From: Cupidesulfovibrio sp000226255 | GTDB taxonomy: Bacteria; Desulfobacterota; Desulfovibrionia; Desulfovibrionales; Desulfovibrionaceae | Length of the DNA: 64,000 bases | Assembly: GCF_003402415.2 (NCBI RefSeq) | Contig: NZ_AP036014.1 | Coordinates: 4,068,522-4,132,521 of the forward strand | Direction of reading: 5' to 3' | In this document: positions 42,395 through 50,911 of the stretch, piece after piece | How positions within the stretch are numbered: the stretch's first letter is position 1 | Layout: every line of letters starts with the position of its first letter | Position numbers and translations under genes: made by a program | The notes under the pieces: generated by a model | Seen by the model: the letters and a program-made list of their open reading frames with translations, nothing else | Told to the model about the DNA's origin: nothing | The model's database searches: none

Positions 42395-42456
42395 GGTCGT
42401 GTCTCCGTGGGAAAACGGCGGAACGCGCGTGCGTGTTGCCCGGCCGGGGATTCTGC

Positions 42457-42488
42457 CTGCACATATGAACATGTGTTCATATGTGCAG
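42457..42488. promoter_or_regulatory. Palindromic operator of the P-ATPase gene (ArsR/SmtB-like)
   Basis: CTGCACATATGAACA and its exact complement TGTTCATATGTGCAG around a 2-base centre. The ATATGAACA-N2-TGTTCATAT core has the 12-2-12 layout of ArsR/SmtB metal-sensor sites. 63 bases before the start codon, overlapping the -10. Confidence 0.75.
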
Positions 42489-42515
42489 AGTATGCGGCGC
42501 GAACCCCGGTGTCAA
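42487..42515 (-). promoter_or_regulatory. Promoter of the P-ATPase gene
   Basis: Minus strand TTGACA (42510-42515) with either CATACT (42489-42494, 15-base spacer) or TACTCT (42487-42492, 17-base spacer). The unusually short or poor -10 is typical of metal-regulated promoters but may be chance. Confidence 0.5.
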
Positions 42516-42588
42516 CCGCCCGGCAGGGTTGGCCCGGCGGAAATCGCGCCCTACACTCGCCCCAACGGCGCAACGACACGGAAAGTGC

Positions 42589-42627
42589 AAAAAGCCCGGC
42601 CTGTTCCAGATACGGACAGCCGGGACT
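42589..42627 (-). terminator. Terminator downstream of the lysozyme-like gene
   Basis: Minus strand AGTCCCGGC ... GCCGGGCT followed by TTTTT. About 225 bases after the stop at 42853. Confidence 0.55.
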
Positions 42628-42852
42628 GAAAAGAGGGAGGCGGCAGGGAGAAACGGCATCGCCGCACGCGCCAAAAGACCGACACCCGGCAAAGGTGGCC
42701 GGAATGCCATGGAGGATGCGCGAAAAATCGCGCGCGAGTGCGAGTCGCGGGATGCTGCGGACATGACTGACGCCGCCAACGCGGGTCAGTCCGAACCAGA
42801 CAGACCTGGCAGGACCAGACCCAACCTGCCGCACGGGGCGAAGGGTATGCGC

Positions 42853-44154
42853 CTACGCCCGGTTCTTGCCGTCGGTCATGGCCAGGGCCAGCTTCATCTC
42901 GCGGTCCAGGCGGTTCTGCACGGCGGCCTGCACCCGCTCGGACGAGGACCCGAACTGGCCGGAGCGCACCGCGTACACCTCGCGGATGAGTTGCTTCTCG
43001 AAGTTGCGGCCCGCCTTGGCGGTGCCCGCCTGCACGCTGGCCTCGCCCTGCCCGCCTTCCTGCGGCACGGACTGCTGTTCGGCCAGGTTGTCCAGGGCGC
43101 GGGCAAAGATGCGGGTTGCGCCTGCGGGGCCGTGCTGCACGGCGGTGCTCCACAGCACCTCGCGCAGCGCGGGCGACAGCGCCCCCTTGTTCAGCCCGGC
43201 GGCGCGGCTAACGGCCTGCAAGGCGGGGGCATAGTGGCTTTCATGGATGAACCGCTCTTGCAGGGCCTCGAACCGATCGGGCTGCTCTTCGGCTATTTCG
43301 CGCCACACGCGCGGCATTTCGCCGGTCTTTCCGCCGGTGTTGGCGGGCCCGGCCGCCTCCAGGCGCGAGGCGATGTCGGGCGCGGTCTGCCGCGCGAAGT
43401 CCAGGAAGCGGTCCATGGTCCCGGCCCGCGAGGAAATCTGGTACTTGCCGTACGAGGTGCCGCCGTGCCGGTCGTAACCAACGGCAGCGATGCCTTCTTC
43501 GCCCGACTCGAACTGCGCCGAAAGCCCGCCAAGTTCAGCGGCGGACGTTGCGGCCGCGCCGCCCCCGGCCCGCCGCCCAGCCCTTTCGGTCCTGTCGGCC
43601 CGTTCCTGCCCGCGCCGCCCGGCCTTGCCCGCGCCCGCCTGCGCGCCGCCGCGCCCCGGCCCGCCAGCCACGGCAGCCATGGGCTCTCCGCCGCCCATGC
43701 CGCCCATGCCAGAGGTCGCCATATCCAGATTGCCGGAAAGGGCCATCAGGTTGCGCGAGGTCATGGCCCCGCGCAGCGAATCCAGCCCGCCCGCGCCGCC
43801 TTCCATGACCTTGGCCAGGGTTGCCAGCGCACGGGAATTGACGATGTCCATGGCCGCGCGCGAGGCGCGCTCGTCACCAGCCAGGGCGTTTTCCGTCTGG
43901 CCGCCCGCCGCCGTCAGGCCGGGCAGGGCCGCCAGTTGCGGCGACGACGCGGCTCCGCCGCCAAGACCGCCCGCAAGCACTCCCCCGAGGGGCGATGCGC
44001 CCCCGCCCTTGGCCAGCAATGCGGCAAAACGCGGGTCGGCGGTGCCGCGCTGGCCCGCCCTGGGGGCGGAACCGGCGCGCCGGGTACCTTCGGTGGCCCG
44101 TCCTTCGACCAATGTCTGAAGGGCGTCCATGGAGATGTTCTTTCCGTAGGCCAT
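42853..44154 (-). CDS. Lysozyme-like (muralytic) protein without signal peptide
   Basis: 433 residues from 44154, with AGGAGG upstream. The first ~205 residues are Gly/Ala/Met-rich and low in complexity. A folded domain follows: QFESGEEGIAAVGYD (216-228, Glu216 a likely acid), HGGTSYGKYQISSRAGTM (230-247), then FIHESHYAPALQAV and VLWSTAVQHG. This SGxxG..GYD..SYGKYQI pattern occurs in phage-tail and VgrG-associated peptidoglycan-degrading domains. The last ~70 residues form a separate helical segment. No signal peptide or membrane helix, so export would need a specialised route. Not in an operon with a recognisable phage or secretion gene. Confidence 0.7.
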   Translation of the reverse strand: MAYGKNISMDALQTLVEGRATEGTRRAGSAPRAGQRGTADPRFAALLAKGGGASPLGGVLAGGLGGGAASSPQLAALPGLTAAGGQTENALAGDERASRAAMDIVNSRALATLAKVMEGGAGGLDSLRGAMTSRNLMALSGNLDMATSGMGGMGGGEPMAAVAGGPGRGGAQAGAGKAGRRGQERADRTERAGRRAGGGAAATSAAELGGLSAQFESGEEGIAAVGYDRHGGTSYGKYQISSRAGTMDRFLDFARQTAPDIASRLEAAGPANTGGKTGEMPRVWREIAEEQPDRFEALQERFIHESHYAPALQAVSRAAGLNKGALSPALREVLWSTAVQHGPAGATRIFARALDNLAEQQSVPQEGGQGEASVQAGTAKAGRNFEKQLIREVYAVRSGQFGSSSERVQAAVQNRLDREMKLALAMTDGKNRA

Positions 44155-44463
44155 GCGCAATCCTCCTGCCGCCGGGGGAACGGAGTGGCGGCGCAAAGGA
44201 CAAAGCAAGGGGAATGCCAGCACGGCAACTCTGCCTTGCATGACGGCAAGTTGCGGACACGCGGCCGGTAAGCGGCGGTGCCGGGCGGGGGGCCTGGGCG
44301 GGAACCGCGTCAAGCCGCCGACGGATGGCCAAGAAATGGAGACCGCGCACCGGGTCGACGTTCTGCGGAGCTCCCGACCATGGCCCCGTTCGCCCACGCC
44401 CACGCGCAAGACCCCGCGCTAATGCACGGGGCCTTGGCATTCCGAACAACGACGTATGGTTGG
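44155..44463. other. Gap upstream of the lysozyme-like gene; nothing recognised
   Basis: 309 bp between the lysozyme-like start and the M48 protease stop. Only the ribosome-binding site of the former is clear. Confidence 0.5.
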
Positions 44464-45426
44464 CTACTTTCCTGCGGGGGCTGGTCCACCAGGGCCGGTA
44501 CCGGGACCACTGGCCTTGCCGCCAGAGCCCCCGCCAGAGCCCCCGGAGGCCCCGTCATCGCGCGGGCGGTAGTGGCGCATGGCCTCGGGCAGCATGCCCC
44601 GCAAGGCGTCAATGCGCTTGGCCTCGGTGGGGTGGGTGGACAGGAAGTCCGATTTGCGCCCGCCCGACTGCTTGAGCATCTTCTGCCAGAATTCGATGGC
44701 CGCATGCGGGTCGTACCCGGCCTTGGCCATGAGCAAAAGCCCGATGTGGTCGGCCTCGTATTCCATCTCGCGGCTGTTGGGCAGCATGACGGCCATGTTC
44801 ATGGCCCCGGCGTAACCGTCGCCCACGGCCTGGGCCGCCTGCGATGAGCCGCCCGCAGCCGCCACGCCCACCATGGCGGCCAGCTGGCCCACCTGCACCA
44901 TGCGCGCCCGGCTCATCTTCTCGTTGCTGTGCCGGGCCAGGGCGTGGGCCACCTCGTGCCCCACCACGGCGGCCAGTTCGGCGTCGGTCTCGGCGATGTC
45001 CAGCAGGCCGGTATACACGGCCACCTTGCCGCCGGGCAGGCAGAAGGCGTTGACCACGTCCTTCTCTATGGTGTGAAATTCCCAGCGGTACTGGGGGCGT
45101 TCAGCCACGGCGGCAATGCGGCGGCCCACCCGCTCCACGCGGGCGGATTCCGGCGTGCCGGTGACCTCCTTTTCCTTCTTCAGCACCTGCTGCATGGCGG
45201 CAAGGCCCATCTTGGCCTCGTCCGCGTCGGAATACATGATCAACTGGCTGCGCCCGGTGTAGGGGGCCTTGGCGCACCCGGCCAGGCCCAGCAGCAGCAC
45301 GCAGAACGCAAGAGCCACCAGCCGAAGGCCGCCGCGGCCGCCACGGGCCGCGCCAGCGCTTGCGGCGCTGTTCGGGTTCCGGTCCATATCCCGGTTCACA
45401 TCCCTGATATTGACGAACGATTGCAT
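44464..45426 (-). CDS. M48-family metalloprotease, lipoprotein
   Basis: 320 residues from 45426 (GAGGTGG six bases upstream; ATG at codon 14 is an alternative). Lipoprotein signal ending LLLGLAGC (Cys51), so anchored in the periplasm. Zinc motif HEVAH (157-161) with the third ligand in EYEADHIGLLLMAKAGYD. Similar to the BepA/LoiP group that helps outer-membrane protein quality control. The tail is a Gly/Ser/Pro-rich linker. Divergent from topA. Confidence 0.9.
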   Translation of the reverse strand: MQSFVNIRDVNRDMDRNPNSAASAGAARGGRGGLRLVALAFCVLLLGLAGCAKAPYTGRSQLIMYSDADEAKMGLAAMQQVLKKEKEVTGTPESARVERVGRRIAAVAERPQYRWEFHTIEKDVVNAFCLPGGKVAVYTGLLDIAETDAELAAVVGHEVAHALARHSNEKMSRARMVQVGQLAAMVGVAAAGGSSQAAQAVGDGYAGAMNMAVMLPNSREMEYEADHIGLLLMAKAGYDPHAAIEFWQKMLKQSGGRKSDFLSTHPTEAKRIDALRGMLPEAMRHYRPRDDGASGGSGGGSGGKASGPGTGPGGPAPAGK

Positions 45427-45610
45427 GTGGTTCCACCTCGTGGACCCGACGTCCGCCGCTGCGGGGCGAACCCGCGCGGCTTGACGGAATCGTCGATTGC
45501 CGTATTTTCCCCTACCTGACGGGGCCGAACGCGGCCCCCTTCCGGCGGGGCTTCCGGCTCCCTGCCGGAAACGCGCCCCCAATAGCGTATTTTCCCGGAA
45601 AGGAACAGTC

Positions 45611-47896
45611 ATGGGCAAGGACCTGATCATCGTCGAATCCCCCGCCAAGGTGAAGACCATCAAGAAATTCCTTGGCGGCAACTACGCCGTGCATGCCAGC
45701 GTGGGCCACGTGCGCGACCTGCCCACCAGCGAACTGGGCGTCGACGAGGCCAACGGCTTTGCCCCCCGCTACCAGGTCATCGACGGCAAGCAGAAGGTGG
45801 TTTCCGCCCTCAAGGAAGCCGCCGCCAAGGCCGACAACGTCTACCTTGCGCCCGACCCCGACCGCGAGGGAGAGGCCATCGCCTGGCACGTGGCGGAACT
45901 GATCCGCGACAAGAACACCAACATCAGGCGCATCCAGTTCAACGAAATCACCGCCCGCGCGGTGAAGGACGCGCTGGACAACCCGCGCGAACTGAACCGC
46001 AACCTGTTCGACGCCCAGCAGGCCCGCCGCGTGCTCGACCGCCTGGTGGGCTACAAGCTTTCCCCCCTGCTGTGGAAGAAGGTGAAGCGCGGCATTTCCG
46101 CCGGGCGCGTGCAGTCCGTGGCCCTGCGCCTGATCGTGGACCGCGAGACCGAGCGCCGCGCCTTCAACCCCGAAGAGTACTGGCTGTTCCGCGCGCGCCT
46201 GGCCGGGGCCACCCCGCCCCCCTTCCGGGCCGACCTGCACAAGCTGCACGGCAAGAAGCCCGTTATCGGCAGCGCGGACGCCGCAGCCGCCGTGGAAGCC
46301 TCGATGCAGGGCCAGCCCTTCGTCATCACCGCCATCGACGAAAAGGAACGCCAGCGCCAGCCGCAGCCGCCGTTCATCACCTCCACGCTGCAACAGTCGG
46401 CCAGTCAGCGGCTGGGGTATTCGGCCAAGCGCACCATGAACATCGCCCAACGCCTGTATGAAGGCGTTGAACTGGGCGAGGCGGGCACCGTGGCCCTGAT
46501 CACCTACATGCGTACCGACTCCGTCCGCATTGCGGACGAGGCGCGCGACGCGGCGCGCGAGTTCATCGCCGCCACCTGGGGGGGCGACCACCTGCCCGCC
46601 AAGGCCCGCCAGTTCAAGACCAAGGGCGGCGCGCAGGACGCGCACGAAGCCATCCGGCCCGTCGACGTCACCGTCACGCCCGATTCGGTGCGCCACCTGC
46701 TGCCGCCGGACCAGTACCAGTTGTACCGGCTGGTATGGCAGCGCTTCGTCGCCTCGCAGATGGCCGCGGCGCGCTTTCACGACACCACGGTGACCATCGC
46801 CTGCGGCCCCGTCGAATGGCGCGCCAAGGGCGAACGGCTGCTGTTCCCCGGTTTTCTGGCCGCGTCGCCCCAGAAGGACGCGGCGGCCGAAGGCGAGGAA
46901 GCGGCCGAAGGCGACCTGCCCAAGCTTTCCGTGGGCGAAGAGCTGACCGCCCTTTCCGTGGAAAAGGAACAGAAGTTCACCCAGCCCCCGGCCCGCTACA
47001 CCGAAGCATCCCTAGTGCGCGAACTGGAAGAACGCGGCATCGGCCGCCCGTCCACCTACGCGGCCATCATCTCCACCCTCATCGACCGCGACTACGCCCG
47101 GCTGGAGGAAAAGCACTTCGCCCCCACCGACCTTGGGGCCGTGGTGTGCGACCTTCTGGCCAGCCACTTCACCACCCTGATGGACGTGGACTTCACCGCG
47201 CAGATGGAAGGTTCGCTGGACAAGGTGGCCGAAGGCGACCTGGACTGGGTGAAGCTGCTGGAAGACTTCACCGGCGGGTTCAACCCGGTGCTGGAACGCG
47301 CCGCCCAGGCCATGGACACCGTGAAGGGCGGCCTGCCCAGCGGCATCGACTGCGAGCAGTGCGGCAAGCCCATGGTCATCAAGTTCGGCAAGGCGGGCAC
47401 CTTCCTGGCCTGTTCCGGCTACCCGGCCTGCCGCAACACCAAGAACTTCACCCGCGACGAGAAGGGCAACATCCAGGTGGAGACGAAGCTGCGCGAGGAG
47501 CCGGAAAAGGTCGGCACCTGCCCGCAATGCGGCGGCGACCTGGTGCTGAAGAAGGCCCGCACCGGCAGCCGGTTCATCGCCTGCACCAAGTACCCGGACT
47601 GCACCTATACCGCGCCCTTCTCCACCGGCGTGCCCTGCCCGCGCGAAGGCTGCGACGGCGTGCTGGTGGAAAAAAGCTCCAAGCGCGGCAAGATCTTCTA
47701 TTCGTGCAGCACCTACCCCAAGTGCGACTACGCCCTGTGGGACTGGCCCGTGCCCGGCCCCTGCCCGGACTGCAATTCGCCCCTGCTGGTGGAAAAGACC
47801 ACCCGCGCCCGGGGCCGCCACATCGCCTGCCCGGAAAAGACCTGCAAGTACAGCCGCGATCTGGACGGCGGCGACGGCGGCGACGGCGAGGAATAG
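45611..47896 (+). CDS. topA: DNA topoisomerase I
   Basis: Type IA topoisomerase that relaxes negative supercoils. 761 residues from 45611, with AAAGGAA upstream; MGKDLIIVESPAKVKTI is the standard start. Seen: TOPRIM acidic motif DPDREGEAIAWH, the active-site Tyr299 in ITYMRTDS, and SAGRVQSVAL. The C-terminus carries four zinc-ribbon repeats (CEQCGKP..CSGYPAC, CPQCGGD..CTKYPDC, CPREGCDG..CSTYPKC, CPDCNSP..CPEKTC) and an acidic Gly/Asp end. Confidence 0.97.
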   Translation: MGKDLIIVESPAKVKTIKKFLGGNYAVHASVGHVRDLPTSELGVDEANGFAPRYQVIDGKQKVVSALKEAAAKADNVYLAPDPDREGEAIAWHVAELIRDKNTNIRRIQFNEITARAVKDALDNPRELNRNLFDAQQARRVLDRLVGYKLSPLLWKKVKRGISAGRVQSVALRLIVDRETERRAFNPEEYWLFRARLAGATPPPFRADLHKLHGKKPVIGSADAAAAVEASMQGQPFVITAIDEKERQRQPQPPFITSTLQQSASQRLGYSAKRTMNIAQRLYEGVELGEAGTVALITYMRTDSVRIADEARDAAREFIAATWGGDHLPAKARQFKTKGGAQDAHEAIRPVDVTVTPDSVRHLLPPDQYQLYRLVWQRFVASQMAAARFHDTTVTIACGPVEWRAKGERLLFPGFLAASPQKDAAAEGEEAAEGDLPKLSVGEELTALSVEKEQKFTQPPARYTEASLVRELEERGIGRPSTYAAIISTLIDRDYARLEEKHFAPTDLGAVVCDLLASHFTTLMDVDFTAQMEGSLDKVAEGDLDWVKLLEDFTGGFNPVLERAAQAMDTVKGGLPSGIDCEQCGKPMVIKFGKAGTFLACSGYPACRNTKNFTRDEKGNIQVETKLREEPEKVGTCPQCGGDLVLKKARTGSRFIACTKYPDCTYTAPFSTGVPCPREGCDGVLVEKSSKRGKIFYSCSTYPKCDYALWDWPVPGPCPDCNSPLLVEKTTRARGRHIACPEKTCKYSRDLDGGDGGDGEE

Positions 47897-47988
47897 CCCT
47901 TCGCTGCGATTTCGGGAAAGAGCGGGGCGCGGGGCAGCGCCCCCATGCCCCCCTTCAGGGGCAAACCATCTGAACATACCGTCATCCC

Positions 47989-48020
47989 AAGCCCCCGTCA
48001 CATGCCGTGGCGGGGGCTTT
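47989..48020 (+). terminator. topA terminator
   Basis: AAGCCCCCG (47989-47997) and CGGGGGCTT (48011-48019), then T. Ninety bases after topA. Confidence 0.65.
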
Positions 48021-48119
48021 CGCGTTCCCGGCCATGCCGGGGAATGCATTCGGGGCAGATTGGGCAGCCCAGCCACGGGGAGCGCCGGGCAGACGGACAC
48101 GCGTGCGAATGGCGGGTGC

Positions 48120-48179
48120 CAGTCATTCCCAGTCATGCCCAATCATACGCAGTCATACGCGGTCATGCGCGGTCCTCGC
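48120..48179. repeat. Tandem decamer repeat, six units
   Basis: Units read CAGTCATTCC, CAGTCATGCC, CAATCATACG, CAGTCATACG, CGGTCATGCG, CGGTCCTCGC: a fixed 10-base period, one DNA turn. It lies ~290 bases upstream of the pesticin-like gene. Confidence 0.75.
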
Positions 48180-48467
48180 CCATGTCATGGGCACACCCCC
48201 TTCGGACGGCCTTCCCGCCCCCTTCCCGCCATCTTGCAGGCTGCGCCCCGGAGAAACCGTGCGCTAGCCTGCCGGTACACGGCACGCCGCAGCCCGGATT
48301 GGCCGGGCGTATCCCGCTGCCCCCAGGCTGGGGGGGCCGAAGTGGCCCCGCCGCGTTGACACCCCCCGGAGAGGACTGCACATATGGAATAGCGGATTGC
48401 AGCGTGGCGGCAGGGTTTGGCCAAACCGATGAACTTCACCCCGTACAATGCAAAACGGAGCCAGCAT

Positions 48468-49409
48468 ATGGTCGAACGCGGGAACGACGGGCGAAAGCCC
48501 GGGGCGGGCACCGCCGAACCTTCGTCCGCAGGGGCCTCCGGCGGTTCGGGAACGGCGGGTGGAACCGACGACCAGCCCGACCAACCCGGGCTGAACGGCA
48601 CTGGCAGCCTGCAGGAAGGCCCTCTGCAACGGGCGGCGCGCACTTTTCTGGAAGGGGCAGGCCCCGGCCCGCTCACCGAGCCCGAGGAGCCGGAGCAACC
48701 CAGAACCGCCGAGCCGGTTGCCGCGCCCGATGCGGCAACGCCCGGCAAAGGCGGCAACGGCGTTCTGGCCACCCCCGACACGCCGGAAGACATCAACCGG
48801 CTCACGGCGGAGACGCTGCGCGCACTTGAGGGCAACATCCTGTCCGCCTACATCCCCATGAAGGACGGCAAGCCCATGGACAACAGCAGTGCCACCATCG
48901 GGGCGGGCATCGACTTGGGGCAGTGGAATGCCGAAAAATTGCGGGAACTGGGAGTGCGCGAAGACGTGATCAATGCCGTTCGCCCCTTGCTCGGCAAGAA
49001 TGCCGTGCAAGCCAGGCAGGCAATGGATGACCTCGCGGCTGAGAATGCGCACCTACAACTCACGGCCGAGCAGGCCAGCCAGCTTAACGAAAGGATGTTC
49101 ACCCATTTCAAGGAACTGGCGCGGCAGCAGTTCAACAGCGCTCCGCACAACACCGACGCCCAGGGAAAGCCGCTTCGCAAGTTCGAGGAACTGCCCAAGG
49201 AGATGCAGGCCGCCCTCACCTCCGTGCTCTACCAGCACGGCAGTACGAAAAAATTCCCCAAATTCTGGGAACACTCCACCAGGGGCGACTGGGACGGGGC
49301 CATCAGGGAACTGCGCAACTTCAGCTCCAGCCCGGACTACAAGTACCACACCCGCCGCAACAAGGAGGCCGACCTCATGCAACAGGGCCTGGACAGGCTG
49401 CGCCAATGA
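48468..49409 (+). CDS. Pesticin-like lysozyme domain protein
   Basis: 313 residues from the ATG at 48468 (GGAG eight bases upstream; TTG 48417 and ATG 48429 are longer alternatives). Residues 1-105 are Gly/Pro/Ser-rich and look disordered. The C-terminal ~200 residues match the pesticin/T4-lysozyme-type fold: RALEGNILSAYIPMKDG with Glu121, then SSATIGAGIDLGQWN with Thr143 and Asp149. The 22- and 6-residue spacings agree with the pesticin triad Glu178/Thr201/Asp207. The later VLYQHGS and a Trp-rich FWEHSTRGDWDGAI fit the second lobe. Expected to cleave peptidoglycan. No signal peptide, no recognisable immunity gene beside it. Confidence 0.75.
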   Translation: MVERGNDGRKPGAGTAEPSSAGASGGSGTAGGTDDQPDQPGLNGTGSLQEGPLQRAARTFLEGAGPGPLTEPEEPEQPRTAEPVAAPDAATPGKGGNGVLATPDTPEDINRLTAETLRALEGNILSAYIPMKDGKPMDNSSATIGAGIDLGQWNAEKLRELGVREDVINAVRPLLGKNAVQARQAMDDLAAENAHLQLTAEQASQLNERMFTHFKELARQQFNSAPHNTDAQGKPLRKFEELPKEMQAALTSVLYQHGSTKKFPKFWEHSTRGDWDGAIRELRNFSSSPDYKYHTRRNKEADLMQQGLDRLRQ

Positions 49410-49577
49410 CGCGCGCGCAACGAAACGAGGCGGCAGGCTTTGCGCCGCCGCCCCGCATGACAACCGAAACCCAGAACCGACCGAGAAAATCAACGCCCGG
49501 CGGGGCACGCCGCAAGGCAGGCGCCAACGCTGACGCCATGCCTCCGCAACCCGCGCTCCCTTGCCTGCCTGTTCCCC

Positions 49578-50768
49578 CTACTCTCCTTTGATGACAATGG
49601 ATTCGCCGGTGGAAAGCACCACGGACCGAACCGTGGACCGGCCGGTAAGGCGTTCAGCGTTCAACAGGGGCACGTCGCGGGGTTCGCCCTCGTCCAGGTC
49701 GATGACCCACGATTCGGAAAACGCCTCGCCCGGGCGCAACTGGCTGGTACGCACCAGCTTCAGCGTGCGCAGCACCCGTCCGGCCTCGTCCTGCACCGTG
49801 CAGTCCACCACCACCCGTCCCAGCGTTTGCCCGCCAAGGTTCACGCCGCTCACCTGCACCACCAGCGTCTTGAAGTTGCCGCCGCCGGACAGGGTGTCGA
49901 CGCCCACAAGGGTACGCTCCAGGCGCACCAGCCCGGCCAGCCGTTCGGCGATGCGGGCGTTTTCCTCCGCCGCTGCCGCGCGTTCGCGGGCGCGGATGCG
50001 TTCCAGCGCGGCGGCGTGCTCGGCCAGTTGACCGTCCGGGTCCGCAAGGCCGGTCACCTTCCAGCCGTCCTTGCCGTCCGTCAGTTGCACCCGCAACTCG
50101 AAGGTTGTTTCCAGCGCCTCGTTCTTCACGGGCAGGACCGCCACGGCCTTGTCGCCCGCACGTTGCGCAATGGAGGGCAGGGATGCCCCCACCTGTTCGC
50201 GGAAATCGGGCGGCAGCAGATCCTCGCGCTTGCGTTCGCCCGCCGCGCCCACGGGCAGGGCCAGCAACGCCTGGCGCAACACGTCGCGCAACTGGCCCGT
50301 TTCGCGCGCGTCGGGGGCCGATGCGCCCTTGACGCCCGATGCCCGCAACTGCACGGCCAGCAACTGGTCCACCACCGCGTCAACGTCCACGCGACGCTCG
50401 AAGGCCGCCGCATCGCCATTGCGGAAGGCCAACACCAGCTGCTCCACGGCATGTTCCGGGCTTGTGGTCTTGTACCACCACCAGCCGCCGCCGCCAGCGG
50501 CCCCCAGCACCACCAGCCCGGCCGCCGCGAACAGTGCGAGCTGCAGGGTGCGCCTGGACAGCCCCTTCTTCTTGCCGGGGGCGTTCTCCGCCCCGTCAGT
50601 GGCAGGCAAGACGGATGCACCCGTCGACGCGGCAGGCTTCGCCCCGGGGGAACCGGCGGATGCTTCGGAAGGCGCGCCATCCAGCGATTCCGGCGCGGCG
50701 ATGAGCAGGTCGCCCCTGGCGGGCTTCTTCTTGCGGGAAAGAAACGGCAACTTGAACGAAAATCCCAT
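49578..50768 (-). CDS. Single-pass membrane protein of unknown function
   Basis: 396 residues from 50768 (AGGAG upstream). A basic N-terminus (SRKKKPARG) and Ala/Ser-rich linker lead to one membrane helix (about 75-97, LALFAAAGLVVLGAAGGGG), followed by a periplasmic part starting GWWWYKTTSPEHAVEQLVLAFRNGDAAAFE, which resembles DUF2939-like domains. A coiled-coil stretch rich in Ala/Glu/Arg (ARERAAAAEENARIAERL) and a C-terminal beta-rich domain come after. I do not recognise the family with confidence. Short gap to the glycosyltransferase gene in the same direction, so perhaps co-transcribed. Confidence 0.7.
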   Translation of the reverse strand: MGFSFKLPFLSRKKKPARGDLLIAAPESLDGAPSEASAGSPGAKPAASTGASVLPATDGAENAPGKKKGLSRRTLQLALFAAAGLVVLGAAGGGGWWWYKTTSPEHAVEQLVLAFRNGDAAAFERRVDVDAVVDQLLAVQLRASGVKGASAPDARETGQLRDVLRQALLALPVGAAGERKREDLLPPDFREQVGASLPSIAQRAGDKAVAVLPVKNEALETTFELRVQLTDGKDGWKVTGLADPDGQLAEHAAALERIRARERAAAAEENARIAERLAGLVRLERTLVGVDTLSGGGNFKTLVVQVSGVNLGGQTLGRVVVDCTVQDEAGRVLRTLKLVRTSQLRPGEAFSESWVIDLDEGEPRDVPLLNAERLTGRSTVRSVVLSTGESIVIKGE

Positions 50769-50911
50769 GGGGTCTCCTGTGGCGGCCTTGCGGATGGCGG
50801 AGGAACGGCTTCCGGTCACGGTCCGCATCCGATTCACATCGGAATCCGGGTCCGATCACGCACGGCGAGGGGTCTGCGAAACGCGAGGCAGGGGCTGCCG
50901 CCGGGAAGGGG

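Larger units (their letters stand above)
42395..42852. other. Gap with the P-ATPase control region and a terminator
   Basis: 458 bp; the operator/promoter (42457-42515) and the minus-strand terminator (42589-42627) explain the visible structure. No gene seen. Confidence 0.6.
47897..48467. other. Gap after topA with a terminator and decamer repeats
   Basis: 571 bp. Terminator at 47989-48020 and a tandem 10-base repeat at 48120-48179; frames here are low-complexity shadows. Confidence 0.6.

Noticed and set aside
39978..42629. 883-residue plus-strand frame opposite the P-ATPase
   Set aside because: Ser/Arg/Thr-rich shadow; the minus-strand frame has all P-ATPase motifs.
48120..48179. Possible CRISPR array
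   Set aside because: Units are 10 bases with no spacers; a simple tandem repeat.
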